This document shows positions 33,929 through 44,588 of a stretch of DNA of 64,000 nt, piece after piece. Numbering within the stretch: position 1 is the stretch's first letter; every line of letters starts with the position of its first letter. Origin of the DNA: Cellulomonas cellasea. Its GTDB lineage: Bacteria; Actinomycetota; Actinomycetes; Actinomycetales; Cellulomonadaceae. The stretch lies in contig NZ_BJLR01000030.1 in NCBI RefSeq assembly GCF_006538745.1, forward strand, positions 124,001 through 188,000, in the 5' to 3' direction. Made by a program: the position numbers and the translations under genes. A model generated the notes under the pieces. It saw nothing but the letters and a program-made list of their open reading frames with translations, ran no database searches and was not told where the DNA came from.

Positions 33929-34701
33929 GCTCCCCCGTGATCGACGCCCGCGGCGTCGACGTGACCCTCGGTGGGCACCCGATCCTGCGCGGCGTCGACC
34001 TGCGGGTGCACCCCGGCGAGGTCGTGGCGCTGCTCGGCGCCAACGGCTCCGGGAAGTCGACCCTCGTGCGCGCGCTGCTCGGCATCGTCCCCGTGAGCGC
34101 CGGCGACGTGCGCCTGTTCGGTGCGCCGCTCGGCTCGCGCGGTGCGCACGACCGCGTCGGCTACGTCCCGCAGCGGCTGCCCGCGGGCGCCGGCGTGCCC
34201 GCCAGCGCCCTCGAGGTCGTCCTGGCGGGCCTGCTGCACGGCCGCCGCCTGCGCCTGCCGCGCGGTGCGCACGCCCGCGCGCTCGCGGCGCTCGACGAGG
34301 TCGGGCTCGCCGACCGCGCCCGCCGCCCGGTGCACGAGCTGTCGGGCGGGCAGCAGCAGCGCGTCCTCATCGCCCGCGCGCTCGTGCGCGACCCGGACCT
34401 GCTCGTGCTCGACGAGCCCACCTCGGGCATCGACCTGCCGACGCAGCAGACGTTCGTCGACACCGTCGAGCGCCTGCGCACCGGCGGGGCGACCGTCGTG
34501 GTGATCCTGCACGAGCTCGGTGCGTTCGCCCCGCTCATCGGCCGGGCGGTCGTCCTGCGGCACGGTCGCGTCGTGCACGACGGCGCGCCGCCCCGGCCCC
34601 GCGACGAGCACGCCGGCGCGCACCACGACCACCTGCACGCCCATCCCGACCCGGAGCCGCCCGGCACGGGACCGTCGCTGTCCGTGGAGGTGACCCCGTG
34701 A
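33925..34701 (+). CDS. znuC: Zinc ABC transporter ATP-binding protein
   Basis: 258 residues. Walker [11 protein letters not shown]-loop YVPQRL, signature LSGGQQQR, Walker [13 protein letters not shown] and H-loop ILHELG. GTG at 33925 overlaps the znuA stop. The C-terminal 30 residues are His/Asp-rich ([18 protein letters not shown]), a possible cytoplasmic zinc-sensing or zinc-acquiring tail seen in some ZnuC proteins. It couples ATP hydrolysis to zinc import with ZnuB. Confidence 0.95.
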   Translation: MSSPVIDARGVDVTLGGHPILRGVDLRVHPGEVVALLGANGSGKSTLVRALLGIVPVSAGDVRLFGAPLGSRGAHDRVGYVPQRLPAGAGVPASALEVVLAGLLHGRRLRLPRGAHARALAALDEVGLADRARRPVHELSGGQQQRVLIARALVRDPDLLVLDEPTSGIDLPTQQTFVDTVERLRTGGATVVVILHELGAFAPLIGRAVVLRHGRVVHDGAPPRPRDEHAGAHHDHLHAHPDPEPPGTGPSLSVEVTP

Positions 34702-35642
34702 GCCTCGTGGACCAGCTCGTCGCGATGGTGTCGTCGCCCCTCATGCTGCGGGCGCTGATCGCCGCGGTCGTCGTCGGCGCCGCCGCGCCCGTCGTCGGCA
34801 CGTTCCTCGTCCAGCGCCGGCTCGCGCTCATGGGCGACGGGATCGGGCACGTCGCCCTGACCGGTGTCGCGCTCGGCTGGCTCGTCGGCAACGCGGCGTC
34901 GGTCGTGCCGCAGGACTCCCTCGCGCTGCCCGGTGCGGTCGTCACGGCCATCGCCGGGTCGATCGCGATCGAGCTCGTGCGCGAGCGCGGCCGCACGAGC
35001 GGCGACCTCGCGCTCGCCCTCATGTTCTACGGCGGCATCGCGGGCGGCGTGCTGCTCATCAAGGTTGCCGGCGGCACCAACGCCAACCTGATCAGCTACC
35101 TGTTCGGGTCGATCTCGACCGTCTCGAACGCCGACCTCGCGTGGACCGTGGGGCTCGCCGTGGTGGTGCTCGCGGTCGGGCTCGGCCTGCGCGCCGCGCT
35201 GTTCTCGGTGAGCCACGACGAGGAGTTCGCGCGCGCGAGCGGGCTGCCGGTCCGGGTGCTCAACATCCTCGTCGCGACGATCGCCGCGCTGACCGTGACC
35301 GTCGCGATGCGCGTCGTCGGGCTGCTGCTCGTGAGCGCGCTCATGATCGTCCCGGTCGCGATCGCGCAGCTGTTCGCGCGGTCGTTCGGCCGCACGATGG
35401 CCGTCGCGTCCGCGACGGGGATCGCCGTGAGCGTCGTCGGGCTCTCGTTCACCTACTGGTACGACTACCCGCCGGGCGCGACGATCGTCGTCCTCGCGGT
35501 GCTGGTGTACGCGGCGGCGTCCGTGACCCGCCCGCTGCTCCGGCGCGGCACCCCGGTGCACGACCCGCACCCGGACGTGCTCGACGACCTCGAGCTCAAC
35601 GGCGCCGAGGGCGCGACGGGACGCGGCGCCGACTCGTGCTGA
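34698..35642 (+). CDS. znuB: Zinc ABC transporter permease
   Basis: ABC-3 family permease, 314 residues, about eight TM segments. Hallmarks: FLVQRRLALMGDGIGHVALTGVALG, FYGGIAGGVLLI, SYLFGSI, VGLLLVSALMIVPVAIAQL and the final YWYDYPPGATIVVL. GTG at 34698 overlaps the znuC stop (GTGA). The C-terminal cytoplasmic tail contains HDPHPDVLDD, again metal-liganding. Last gene of the operon; the next gene has its own promoter. Confidence 0.95.
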   Translation: MSLVDQLVAMVSSPLMLRALIAAVVVGAAAPVVGTFLVQRRLALMGDGIGHVALTGVALGWLVGNAASVVPQDSLALPGAVVTAIAGSIAIELVRERGRTSGDLALALMFYGGIAGGVLLIKVAGGTNANLISYLFGSISTVSNADLAWTVGLAVVVLAVGLGLRAALFSVSHDEEFARASGLPVRVLNILVATIAALTVTVAMRVVGLLLVSALMIVPVAIAQLFARSFGRTMAVASATGIAVSVVGLSFTYWYDYPPGATIVVLAVLVYAAASVTRPLLRRGTPVHDPHPDVLDDLELNGAEGATGRGADSC

Positions 35643-35676
35643 CAACCCGTCGGTAAGGATGCCCTCACCTCGCCGA

Positions 35677-35682
35677 TAGACT
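35677..35682 (+). promoter_or_regulatory. -10 box for the DedA-like gene, leaderless geometry
   Basis: TAGACT, 6 bases before GTG 35689. A GGGAGG run ends at the start codon and is too close to act as an SD. Confidence 0.45.
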
Positions 35683-35688
35683 CGGGAG

Positions 35689-36300
35689 GTGCTCGAGCAG
35701 ACGGACGTCGCGGAGGCCTACGGGCTCGGCGGCAAGCCCTTCTGGCTCGTCGTCGTCCTGCTCGTCGTCATCGTCGCGGCCCGGTCGCACGGCACGTACT
35801 GGCTCGCGCGGGGCGTCGCGCACGGGGCGAGCGGCCTCGGCGCCCGGCGCGCGTCCGACCGGCCCTCGCGGCTCGGCGCGGCAGGGGCGCGGCTGCTGGC
35901 CTGGGGTGCGAGCCCGTCGGGCCGCCGGGCCGGGGAGGCGCTGCGCCGGGTGGGCCCCGTCGCGGTGACGCTCGCCTACCTCACGGTCGGTGCGCAGACC
36001 GCGGTCTTCGCCGCCGCGGGGCTCGCGCGCATGAGCTACCCGCGCTTCGTCCTCGCGTCCGTCCCGGGCTGCCTCGCGTGGGCGTTCGTCTGGGCCACCG
36101 TGGGGCTCGGTGCGCTGTGGGGTGCGGTGGCGCTCGCCGCACGCTCGCCGTGGCTGCTGGTGACGGTGGCGGTCGCGCTGCTCGTCCTGGCGGTCGCCGT
36201 CACGCGCCGGAGGCGCACCCGACGACACCCGGCGGACATGGCGGACGCCGCGCTGGACCGCCCCGAAGCCGCACCGATGGGCGCGGACGAGCACCTCTGA
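35689..36300 (+). CDS. Small DedA/VTT-like membrane protein
   Basis: 203 residues with four or so TM segments. The RVGPVAVTLAYLTVGAQTAVFAAAGLARMSYPRFVLASVPGCLAWAFVWATVG region resembles the VTT (SNARE-associated) domain of DedA proteins, including the G...M...F......G..W pattern. It is shorter than classical DedA and the N-terminal membrane loop is reduced. DedA proteins are linked to lipid-carrier flipping and membrane homeostasis; for this short form the role is uncertain. It converges on the lipoprotein gene with a 15-base gap. Confidence 0.65.
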   Translation: MLEQTDVAEAYGLGGKPFWLVVVLLVVIVAARSHGTYWLARGVAHGASGLGARRASDRPSRLGAAGARLLAWGASPSGRRAGEALRRVGPVAVTLAYLTVGAQTAVFAAAGLARMSYPRFVLASVPGCLAWAFVWATVGLGALWGAVALAARSPWLLVTVAVALLVLAVAVTRRRRTRRHPADMADAALDRPEAAPMGADEHL

Positions 36301-36315
36301 CCCGAGCGGCCCGGC

Positions 36316-37200
36316 TCACCCCTGCGGTCGTGGCGGGTGCCCGGGAAGCCCCGAGAGCTCCCACGGGAGCACATAGCCGTACGAGACCACGCTCACGACG
36401 TCCCCGTCAGCGGACCGGCCGAGGAACGTGGGATATCCGCCGTCGCCCCAGCCCGACGAGAACAGGAACCCGTCGGCAGGGCCCCCGGCCGGTCCGCGCA
36501 GGACGCAGACGGTCGAGAAGTCGTCGCGGCCTTCCGGATAGAACGCCTCGAGGTAGTCGGCGGGCACGCTCGCCGGGTCGGCGTCGTCCCAGGCGACCGC
36601 CGGGACCACCGGGGTGCCCGACGCCACGAAGCCGCCGTCGCCCCCGTCCGTCCCGAACCCGAGGTGGACCTCCTCGTCCCACGCGACCGGCGGGTCCTCC
36701 CCGAGCCGGAGCTCCGCGAACGCGACGCGCCTGCCGCTGCTGGGCGAGTCCATGACCCCGAGGGCGATCGCTGCCTCCACCGTCGAGTCCGCGACCCGCA
36801 CCGATGCGATGCCGCCGTAGGCCGCGTCGAAGCCGCTGCCCGAGGCCAGCCAGCCGTCCACCAACGTGAGGTCGGCGACGTGCTCGACGACGAGCCGCCC
36901 GTCGGCGAGCTCGTCGGGCCAGCCGGCCGCCTCCGGGCCGGCGGGACGGAGGAACGACTCCCCGGGCAGAGCGCGGTCCCGCGGGCACGCGCTGAAGACG
37001 ATGTCGCGCTCCTCCACCGGGGCCGGGCCGGGCTCTACCGGGGGCGCGACGGGTCCGACGCTCGCCTCTCCGGAGGGACCCGTCGACGAGCCGCGCGCCT
37101 CACCCGTCGGCGACGGTGAGGTCGCGGGAGCCGAGACAGCTGCACAGCCCGCGAGGACGAGGACGACGCACGAGGCGGAGAGCCAGCGGGAGCGGCACAC
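36316..37200 (-). CDS. DUF4241 family lipoprotein
   Basis: 294 residues. Signal peptide with lipobox LVLAGCAA, a Ser/Pro/Gly linker (about 22-65), then a DUF4241-like domain ending GFLFSSGWGDGGYPTFLGRSADGDVVSVV, the family's signature SGWGDGxYP block. DUF4241 has no known activity and occurs in toxin-immunity-like and metabolic contexts; no partner is present here. GTG 37200 follows a CACGAT box (37207-37212) by 6 bases, again compatible with leaderless mRNA. Weakly biased composition; otherwise nothing suggests transfer. Confidence 0.75.
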   Translation of the reverse strand: MCRSRWLSASCVVLVLAGCAAVSAPATSPSPTGEARGSSTGPSGEASVGPVAPPVEPGPAPVEERDIVFSACPRDRALPGESFLRPAGPEAAGWPDELADGRLVVEHVADLTLVDGWLASGSGFDAAYGGIASVRVADSTVEAAIALGVMDSPSSGRRVAFAELRLGEDPPVAWDEEVHLGFGTDGGDGGFVASGTPVVPAVAWDDADPASVPADYLEAFYPEGRDDFSTVCVLRGPAGGPADGFLFSSGWGDGGYPTFLGRSADGDVVSVVSYGYVLPWELSGLPGHPPRPQG

Positions 37201-37266
37201 GCACCCATCGTGCCCGCCGGCCCCGCCGGCGCCACACTCGGACGCCCGCAGGTCACCCGTTCGCCG

Positions 37267-37623
37267 TCAGGCGCTGTCCCCCACGCAGAACTGGTTGCCG
37301 TCCGGGTCGGCGAGCACGACCCAGGCGTAGCCGTCGTGCTCGTGCCGCCCGACGAGCGTCGCGCCCGACGCGAGCAGGCGCTCGGCCTCCGCCTCGCGGC
37401 CCACGGACGCGCCGAAGTCGATGTGCACGCGGTTCTTGCCGGGCGTCGGCGCCTCGACCTTCTGGAAGCCGAGGACCGGGCCACCCATGGGGCCGGGCGT
37501 CACCATGACGAACCAGCCGTCGGCGATGTCCCGCACCTGCCCGCCGGTCTGCTCGGCCCACCAGGCGCTCAGCGCCCGGGCGTCGAGGGTGTCGAACGTG
37601 ACCATCGCCGGTGTGAGCGTCAT
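37267..37623 (-). CDS. VOC-superfamily (glyoxalase-like) protein
   Basis: 118 residues, a single glyoxalase/bleomycin-resistance fold module. Seen: VTFDTLDARALSAWWAEQTGG, NRVHIDFGA (metal-side strand), EAERLLASGATLVG and DPDGNQFCV. Usual for small dimeric VOC proteins of unknown substrate. ATG at 37623 has no SD but TAGCGT (37630-37635) lies exactly 6 bases upstream, a leaderless arrangement. Stand-alone gene between the DUF4241 lipoprotein and uppS. Confidence 0.85.
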   Translation of the reverse strand: MTLTPAMVTFDTLDARALSAWWAEQTGGQVRDIADGWFVMVTPGPMGGPVLGFQKVEAPTPGKNRVHIDFGASVGREAEAERLLASGATLVGRHEHDGYAWVVLADPDGNQFCVGDSA

Positions 37624-37629
37624 GCCCCG

Positions 37630-37635
37630 ACGCTA
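37630..37635 (-). promoter_or_regulatory. -10 box of the VOC gene, leaderless geometry
   Basis: TAGCGT on the minus strand, 6 bases before ATG 37623. The identical hexamer and spacing occur at 42891-42896 before the first PQQ gene. Confidence 0.5.
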
Positions 37636-37757
37636 GGGGCGACCACCCACACGCCGGACGCCCCGCGACGCCGTCGGCCCACCCCGGCCGGGTCCCGGGC
37701 CGCTCCCGACCGCACCGGCTGGGCGCACCGTGCGCGTCGGCGCCGCCGCCCGACGCG

Positions 37758-38549
37758 TCAGGCCGCGCCCGAGGGTCCAGCCTGCGGACGGTCGACCGCC
37801 CCGCCGTACCGGCGGTCGCGCCGCGCGTACGTCTCGACCGCGCGCCACAGGTGCCGGCGGTCGACGTCGGGCCACGGCTCGTCGAGGAACACGAGCTCGG
37901 CGTACGCGGCCTGCCAGATCATGAAGTTCGAGGTGCGCTGCTCGCCGCTCGAGCGCACGAACAGGTCGACGTCGGGCAGGTCCGGCTCGTCGAGGAACCG
38001 CGCGATCATCTTCTCGTCGACCTTGTCCGGCTTGATCCGGCCCGCGGCGACCTCGTGCGCGATGGCCTTCGCCGCGTCCGCGACCTCCGCCCGGCCGCCG
38101 TAGTTCACGCACATCGTCAGCGTCACGGTGTCGTTGCCCCGCGTGAGCTCCTCGGCGATCTCGAGCTCCTTGATGACCGAGCGCCACAGCCGCGGCCGGC
38201 GGCCCGCCCAGCGCACGCGCACGCCCCACGAGTTCATGAGGTCCCGCCGGCGCCGCAGCACGTCGCGGTTGAAGCCCATGAGGAAGCGGACCTCCTCGGG
38301 CGAGCGCGACCAGTTCTCGGTCGAGAACGCGTACGCCGAGACGTGCTTCACGCCGATCTCGATGGCCCCGGCCACGACGTCGAGCAGCGACGCCTCCCCC
38401 GCGGCGTGCCCGGCGGTCCGGGGCAGCCCGCGCGCGTTGGCCCAGCGGCCGTTGCCGTCCATGACGACGGCCACGTGCTTCGGCACGAACTCGAGCGGGA
38501 TCGCGGGCGGGCGGGCACCGCTCGGGTGCGGCGGCGGCGGGACGGGCAT
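37758..38549 (-). CDS. uppS: Isoprenyl transferase (cis-prenyltransferase, undecaprenyl/decaprenyl-PP synthase)
   Basis: Builds the polyprenyl diphosphate lipid carrier for cell-wall synthesis from IPP. 263 residues. Conserved regions: [13 protein letters not shown] (Mg-binding Asp), [27 protein letters not shown] and [24 protein letters not shown] Pro-rich N-terminus precedes the fold. ATG at 38549 shares one base with the recO stop (TGATG), the usual actinobacterial recO-uppS pairing. Confidence 0.96.
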   Translation of the reverse strand: MPVPPPPHPSGARPPAIPLEFVPKHVAVVMDGNGRWANARGLPRTAGHAAGEASLLDVVAGAIEIGVKHVSAYAFSTENWSRSPEEVRFLMGFNRDVLRRRRDLMNSWGVRVRWAGRRPRLWRSVIKELEIAEELTRGNDTVTLTMCVNYGGRAEVADAAKAIAHEVAAGRIKPDKVDEKMIARFLDEPDLPDVDLFVRSSGEQRTSNFMIWQAAYAELVFLDEPWPDVDRRHLWRAVETYARRDRRYGGAVDRPQAGPSGAA

Positions 38550-39280
38550 CAGATCCTCTCGACCATGGGGAGCGAGCGCAGCGTGCGCTCGAGGTGGAAC
38601 TGGCAGTACGCGGCGACGACGCCGTTGCCCTCGCGCCGGTGCCGCTCGGCGCTGGCCTCGACGGTCGGCCAGTCGCCCGCGAGCAGCGACGCGAGCAGCT
38701 CGAACGTCTCCGGGGCGGGCGCGGTGGCGCCGGGCGGGCGGCACGCACGGCAGACGGCACCGCCCTGCGCGACGGCGAAGGACGTGTGCGGGCCGGGCGC
38801 GCCGCAGCGGGCGCAGTCGGTGAAGCTCGGCGCCCAGCCCGCGATCGCGAGCGCGCGCAGGAGGTAGGAGTCGAGCACCAGGCCGGGGGCGTGCTCGCGC
38901 GACGCGAGCGAGCGGACCGCGCCGACGAGCAGCCAGTACTGCTGCAGCGCGGGCTCGTGCTCGGCCTCGACGAGGCGCTCGGCGGTCTCGAGCATGACGG
39001 TCCCCGCGGTGTACAGCGCGTAGTCCTCGCACACCGGCCGGCCGTACGCACCGAGGGTCTCGACCTGCGTGACGATGTCGAGGTTGCGGCCCGTGCTGAG
39101 CTGCAGGTCGACGTGCATGAACGGCTCGAGGCGCGAGCCGAAGCGCGACGTCGTGCGGCGCACGCCCTTGCCGACCGCGCGGACCTTGCCGTGCTGGCGG
39201 GTCAGCAGGGTCACGATGCGGTCGGCCTCGCCCAGCTTGTGGGTGCGCAGGACGATGCCCTCGTCGCGGTAGAGGCTCAC
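38549..39280 (-). CDS. recO: DNA repair protein RecO
   Basis: RecA-loading mediator of the RecFOR pathway, 243 residues. N-terminal OB fold: [40 protein letters not shown]. Helical domain with zinc-type Cys pairs CARCGAPG and CRAC. GTG at 39280 has GGAGG a few bases upstream in the minus strand. Expected neighbour of uppS and leuA; here leuA lies immediately upstream, 228 bases away, past a double terminator. Confidence 0.95.
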   Translation of the reverse strand: MSLYRDEGIVLRTHKLGEADRIVTLLTRQHGKVRAVGKGVRRTTSRFGSRLEPFMHVDLQLSTGRNLDIVTQVETLGAYGRPVCEDYALYTAGTVMLETAERLVEAEHEPALQQYWLLVGAVRSLASREHAPGLVLDSYLLRALAIAGWAPSFTDCARCGAPGPHTSFAVAQGGAVCRACRPPGATAPAPETFELLASLLAGDWPTVEASAERHRREGNGVVAAYCQFHLERTLRSLPMVERI

Positions 39281-39430
39281 GCCCCCATCCTCCCCCGCGC
39301 CACCCACGCCCCGCGCACGCGACGGGCCACGGTCACGCGATCGGCACGCACCCGCCACGCGTCCGGCACCGGTGCGGACCACAGGCGCCGCACCGGGGCT
39401 GCTGGTGCCGCGTCCCGCGTCCCGGTCCCG

Positions 39431-39490
39431 GTCCGGGGCGGGCGGGCCCCGGACGGGCCGGCGCCCCCGCACGCGTGCGAGGGCGCCGGC
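39431..39490 (-). terminator. Tandem hairpin terminator after leuA
   Basis: Two adjacent stems: GTCCGGGG/CCCCGGAC (39431-39454) and a longer one with arms GCCGGCGCCC (39457-39466) and GGGCGCCGGC (39481-39490) plus inner CGCAC/GTGCG pairs. It starts 19 bases after the leuA stop. No U-run, as is usual in high-GC actinobacteria. Confidence 0.65.
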
Positions 39491-39508
39491 ACCGCGGTCG
39501 CCCGGTGC

Positions 39509-41317
<1,809 letters not shown>

Positions 41318-41336
<19 letters not shown>

Positions 41337-41368
41337 CGACGAAGGAGGAGGAGCGCACGCGAGAGCAT
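41318..41368 (-). CDS. leuL: Leucine leader peptide
   Basis: 16 residues, MLSRALLLLRRRGEAF, ATG 41368 to TAG 41318. Four consecutive Leu codons (CTC CTC CTC CTT) followed by Arg codons, placed 66 bases before leuA. The stop lies inside the attenuator hairpin. TAGCAT ends 6 bases before ATG, so it is probably translated from a leaderless 5' end. Leu-rich leaders before leuA are known in actinobacteria; low charged tRNA-Leu would stall the ribosome and allow leuA expression. Confidence 0.8.
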
Positions 41369-41374
41369 GCCGCC

Positions 41375-41404
41375 ATGCTACCCCGGGGTGCGTGGCGCGG
41401 TCAG
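41375..41404 (-). promoter_or_regulatory. Promoter of leuL-leuA
   Basis: Minus strand CTGACC (41399-41404), 18-base spacer, TAGCAT (41375-41380), 6 bases to the leader ATG. It lies just after the stop of the upstream PQQ gene (41412), so leuA is an independent transcription unit. Confidence 0.6.
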
Positions 41405-41411
41405 CCGGGTG

Positions 41412-42884
41412 TCACCGGAGCGCGACGACGAGCCGCGGCCCGATGCCGACGAGGTGCGTCCCGAGCTGCTCGACGCGCGTCACACCGGGCGTGAGCAGCA
41501 CCTCCCACGCGGTCCGGCCGTCCCGGACGCCGAGCGCCTCGAGCACCGTCCCGCGCCCCGGCTCGACGCGCGCGACGATCACGTGCGAGCCGTCCGTGAA
41601 CGGCTGGTCCGACGACGTGAGCGTCACCTGCCGGCGCCACAGCTGCTCGCCGTCGTCCACGTCGACGCCCACCTCGAAGCCCGCGCCGTGCAGGACCGCG
41701 ACCCCGTCGAGCTCGAGCAGGACCCCCGCGGACGGGCCGGGCGACTGCCACTGCTCCTCGCCGGTGAGGCGCGACACCGCGCGGACCCGCCCGCCGAACG
41801 GGCTGCCGGGCAGCGAGCTCCACGCGTAGAGCCGCTCCTCGGGCCGGTCCGAGACGCGCGGCTCGGACAGCGTCCCGCGCGTCGTGAACCGCTCGCGGCC
41901 GTCGGGCTCATACACGGTCGTGCGGATCATGAGCGCGGACCCGGCAGTGCCGTACGCACCCACGAGCACCGACCCGTCGTGCAGGAGCCCCACGTGGTCG
42001 CGCGGACGGTTGCCGCGGTCCACGACCTGCACCGCCCGGCCCGTCGCCTCCGCGAGGACCAGCGACGTGCCCCCGGTCGCGACGAGCAGGGCGCCGTCGG
42101 CCTCGCGCAGGACGACGCGCTGGGGCGGCACGGTCACCGGCGGGTCGAGCACCTGGGTGCGCCACACCGGCGCGCCGGTCCGCGCGTCGGCGCGCTCGAC
42201 GACGACCCCGGACTCGTCCGCGAGCGGCAGCACGAGGTCCCGCCCGACGACGACGGCCCCGGCGACCGTGCCGCGCGCGTCGCGCTGGTCGAGCACGCGG
42301 CCGTCGACCGCGTCGAGCACGACGACCGGCCCGGCGACCGGCTCGGTGCGGACCGCCGAGCGATCGGGCTCGGTCAGGCAGACGACGGCCGCCGCCTCCG
42401 CCGGCGCGGGGTCGACCGCGAGGCAGCGGCGCAGCGTGCCGAGGGGACCCCCCGGGAGCGTGGCGCGCCAGCGCACCGCGCCGGTCACGAGGTCGAGACC
42501 GGCGGCCGCGCCGTCCTCCACGTCCGACGCGTAGACCACGACCGTGTCCCCCGCGAGCACCGCGCGGGGCGACCACGGCCCCCGCGTCGTCCACGCGACG
42601 GCCGGCGGCCCCTCGAGCGGGCGGATCGCGCCCGGGAGCTCCGTGGGCGCGGTCAGGACCCGCCGCTCGTGCGCGAGCGACCAGCGCGGGAGCCCGACGA
42701 GCACCGTGAGCACGAGCGCGACGAGGACGGTCGTCGCCGCGAGGGCCCGCAGGACGTGCCCGCGGCCCCAGCCGACGAGCGCGGCTCCGGTGGCGCGCAG
42801 GTCCGGCGCGGGCGCGGGCGTCCCGGCGTCGTCCTCGTCGAGGACGACGTCCTGCATCGACGGCCGCTCCGCGTGCGGGGCCAT
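41412..42884 (-). CDS. PQQ-type beta-propeller membrane protein 1
   Basis: 490 residues. Cytoplasmic N-terminus MAPHAERPSMQDVVLDEDD, one TM (about 45-67, VLRALAATTVLVALVLTVLVGL), then an outer beta-propeller with PQQ-like repeat blades (AGLDLVTGAVRWRATLPG, VVVLDAVDGRVLDQ, VERADARTGAPVWRTQVL, VSRLTGEEQWQSPG, DVDDGEQLWRRQ). Such propellers bind proteins or ligands and usually do not use PQQ. ATG 42884 follows TAGCGT (42891-42896) by 6 bases. One of three adjacent paralogues sharing an MQ/MH-x-V motif near the start. Confidence 0.8.
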   Translation of the reverse strand: MAPHAERPSMQDVVLDEDDAGTPAPAPDLRATGAALVGWGRGHVLRALAATTVLVALVLTVLVGLPRWSLAHERRVLTAPTELPGAIRPLEGPPAVAWTTRGPWSPRAVLAGDTVVVYASDVEDGAAAGLDLVTGAVRWRATLPGGPLGTLRRCLAVDPAPAEAAAVVCLTEPDRSAVRTEPVAGPVVVLDAVDGRVLDQRDARGTVAGAVVVGRDLVLPLADESGVVVERADARTGAPVWRTQVLDPPVTVPPQRVVLREADGALLVATGGTSLVLAEATGRAVQVVDRGNRPRDHVGLLHDGSVLVGAYGTAGSALMIRTTVYEPDGRERFTTRGTLSEPRVSDRPEERLYAWSSLPGSPFGGRVRAVSRLTGEEQWQSPGPSAGVLLELDGVAVLHGAGFEVGVDVDDGEQLWRRQVTLTSSDQPFTDGSHVIVARVEPGRGTVLEALGVRDGRTAWEVLLTPGVTRVEQLGTHLVGIGPRLVVALR

Positions 42885-42890
42885 CCCTGC

Positions 42891-42896
42891 ACGCTA
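42891..42896 (-). promoter_or_regulatory. -10 box of PQQ protein 1, leaderless geometry
   Basis: TAGCGT, 6 bases before ATG 42884. The hexamer overlaps the stop codon region of PQQ protein 2 (stop at 42894), an example of a promoter embedded at a gene junction. Confidence 0.45.
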
Positions 42897-44573
42897 GTCC
42901 TGACCGAGCGCCACGACCTCCGTTGCGGTGCGCCCGAGCAGCCGCCGGCCCGCGCGCTCGACCGAGCGGACGTCGGGCGGCAGCACCGCGGTCCACGCCG
43001 CGCGACCGTCGACCGGGTCGACGGCGACGAGCACGGGCGACCCGTCGGCGAGCACGAGCGGCACCAGGACGTGCACGCCGTCGGTCTGCACCGCACCGAG
43101 GCCAGCGGACGCGCGGCTCCCGGACCACGTCGTCGCGTCGGACGCCCACAGGACGTCGCCGGACTCGGCGTCCCGGGCGGTCAGCGCGCCCGTCGCGGAG
43201 GCCGTGACGACGCGGCCGCCGACGACCAGCACCGAGTCGGCCGGGGTCCGGGCGGTCCACCGCTCCCCCACCGGTTCCGCGCCTGCGTCGGCTTGCTCGG
43301 GCCCCGCGTCGGCCGCCCGCGCGTCCGCCGCCTCCGCGCCCGCGTCGCCCGCGTCGCCCGCGTCGCCCGCGCGCAGCGTCATGCTCGACCCGTCGTCCCC
43401 CTCCGCCGGGTCGCCCCCGACGCCCTCGGGCCGCGCCGTCAGCGTGAGGTCCGGCTCCGAGCCGTCGTCCGCGGCGAGCACGACCGGCACGTCGGGTCGC
43501 GCCACACCGGCAGGCCACGCGTCGACCGCGTCGCCGTCGGCGTCGAGCACGCGGACCGCTCCCGCGTCGACCACGAGCAGCCCGCGCTCGACCCGCGCCA
43601 CGGCCTGCTGCGGCCCGCGCGCGTCGGCGGCGCGGGCGTCGACGTCGGACGTCCACGCCTCGGCGCCGCTCCGGGCGTCCTCGCGCGTGACGCGCACGGC
43701 GCCGCCGGGCACGGTGCGCGTGACCACGAGGTCCGGGCCGAGCGCCGTCAGGTGGACGTCGCTGCGGTCCGCCGGGTCGTCGCGCACGAGCGTCCCCGTG
43801 GCGGCGTCGAGCACGACGACCCGCACGTCGCCGCGCCGGCCGAGCCCGCCCCACGCCTCCTTGCCGACCGCGGGCACCGCGACGCACGCCACGGTCGCGT
43901 CGCCGCCCACCGCACGACCACCAGCACCAGCACCAGCACCAGCACCAGCGTCCCCGCCGGCACGACCCACCGGGTCCGCCGCCGCGGCGCCCGGCCCGCC
44001 GTCGCCCAGCCGCGCGCCCGCGCCCCCCGACGTGAGCACGCACGTCAGCTCGCCCTGCGGACCGACGGCGTCCACGTCGGCGTCCCACCGCGGCTCGCCG
44101 GTCGCGGCGTCGTAGGCGGCGACGCCGCCCCGGCCCGCGGCGGTGACGCCGAAGGTGACGACGAGCCCGTCGCCCGTGACGAGCCCGTCGAGCAGCGGGC
44201 GCCGCCACCGCTCGAGCCCGGAACCGCCGGCCGGGTCGACCGCGTCGAGCACCGCCGGCGCGAGGGCGAGCGCTGCGGCCCGGGCACGGTCCGCCCGGGC
44301 GTCCCGGACGGTGCCGACCGCGAGCGCCGCGACGACGACGAGCCCGGCGGCGACGAGCCGCACGCGGTGGCGCCGCACGCGGTGGCGCCGCACGAACGCC
44401 CCGCCCGCACGCGCGCCGGCCCGCGTCCCGCCCGGCGCACGGTCCGCGCTCCCGCCGGGTCCGGGCCCCGCGGCGTCACCCGCGAGCGCGTCGCCCCGGT
44501 CGGCGTCGGACCGCTCGACGAGCTCGACCTCGTGCATCGACCGGCGCGCGCCTCCCACCCGGCGGCTCACCAC
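42894..44573 (-). CDS. PQQ-type beta-propeller membrane protein 2, with low-complexity insertions
   Basis: 559 residues. Motif MHEVELVE at residue 13, TM (about 73-93, VRLVAAGLVVVAALAVGTV), then propeller blades: VAAYDAATGEPRWDADVD, VVVLDAATGTLVRDD, VTREDARSGAEAWTSDVD and ALTARDAESGDVLWASD. Two insertions are unusual: GDAGAGAGAGAGGRAVGG and a run of AGD/AEA/ADA triplets (about 400-430), both encoded by short tandem DNA repeats. The true start may be ATG 44537 (MHEVEL), matching the paralogues' motif, or GTG 44570/44573. Confidence 0.75.
   Translation of the reverse strand: MVSRRVGGARRSMHEVELVERSDADRGDALAGDAAGPGPGGSADRAPGGTRAGARAGGAFVRRHRVRRHRVRLVAAGLVVVAALAVGTVRDARADRARAAALALAPAVLDAVDPAGGSGLERWRRPLLDGLVTGDGLVVTFGVTAAGRGGVAAYDAATGEPRWDADVDAVGPQGELTCVLTSGGAGARLGDGGPGAAAADPVGRAGGDAGAGAGAGAGGRAVGGDATVACVAVPAVGKEAWGGLGRRGDVRVVVLDAATGTLVRDDPADRSDVHLTALGPDLVVTRTVPGGAVRVTREDARSGAEAWTSDVDARAADARGPQQAVARVERGLLVVDAGAVRVLDADGDAVDAWPAGVARPDVPVVLAADDGSEPDLTLTARPEGVGGDPAEGDDGSSMTLRAGDAGDAGDAGAEAADARAADAGPEQADAGAEPVGERWTARTPADSVLVVGGRVVTASATGALTARDAESGDVLWASDATTWSGSRASAGLGAVQTDGVHVLVPLVLADGSPVLVAVDPVDGRAAWTAVLPPDVRSVERAGRRLLGRTATEVVALGQD
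43339..43365. repeat. 9-bp tandem repeat, coding
   Basis: Unit CCCGCGTCG x3 (43339-43347, 43348-43356, 43357-43365) with degenerate flanks, encoding Ala-Gly-Asp triplets in PQQ protein 2. Confidence 0.8.
43919..43948. repeat. 6-bp tandem repeat, coding
   Basis: Unit CACCAG x5, encoding alternating Gly-Ala in PQQ protein 2. The unit is a multiple of three, so copy-number change would keep the frame. Confidence 0.85.
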
Positions 44574-44588
44574 GCGGGCGCCCGACGC

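Noticed and set aside
43919-43948. Short tandem repeats considered as a CRISPR-like array
   Set aside because: Units are 6 and 9 bp with no spacers and lie inside a coding frame.
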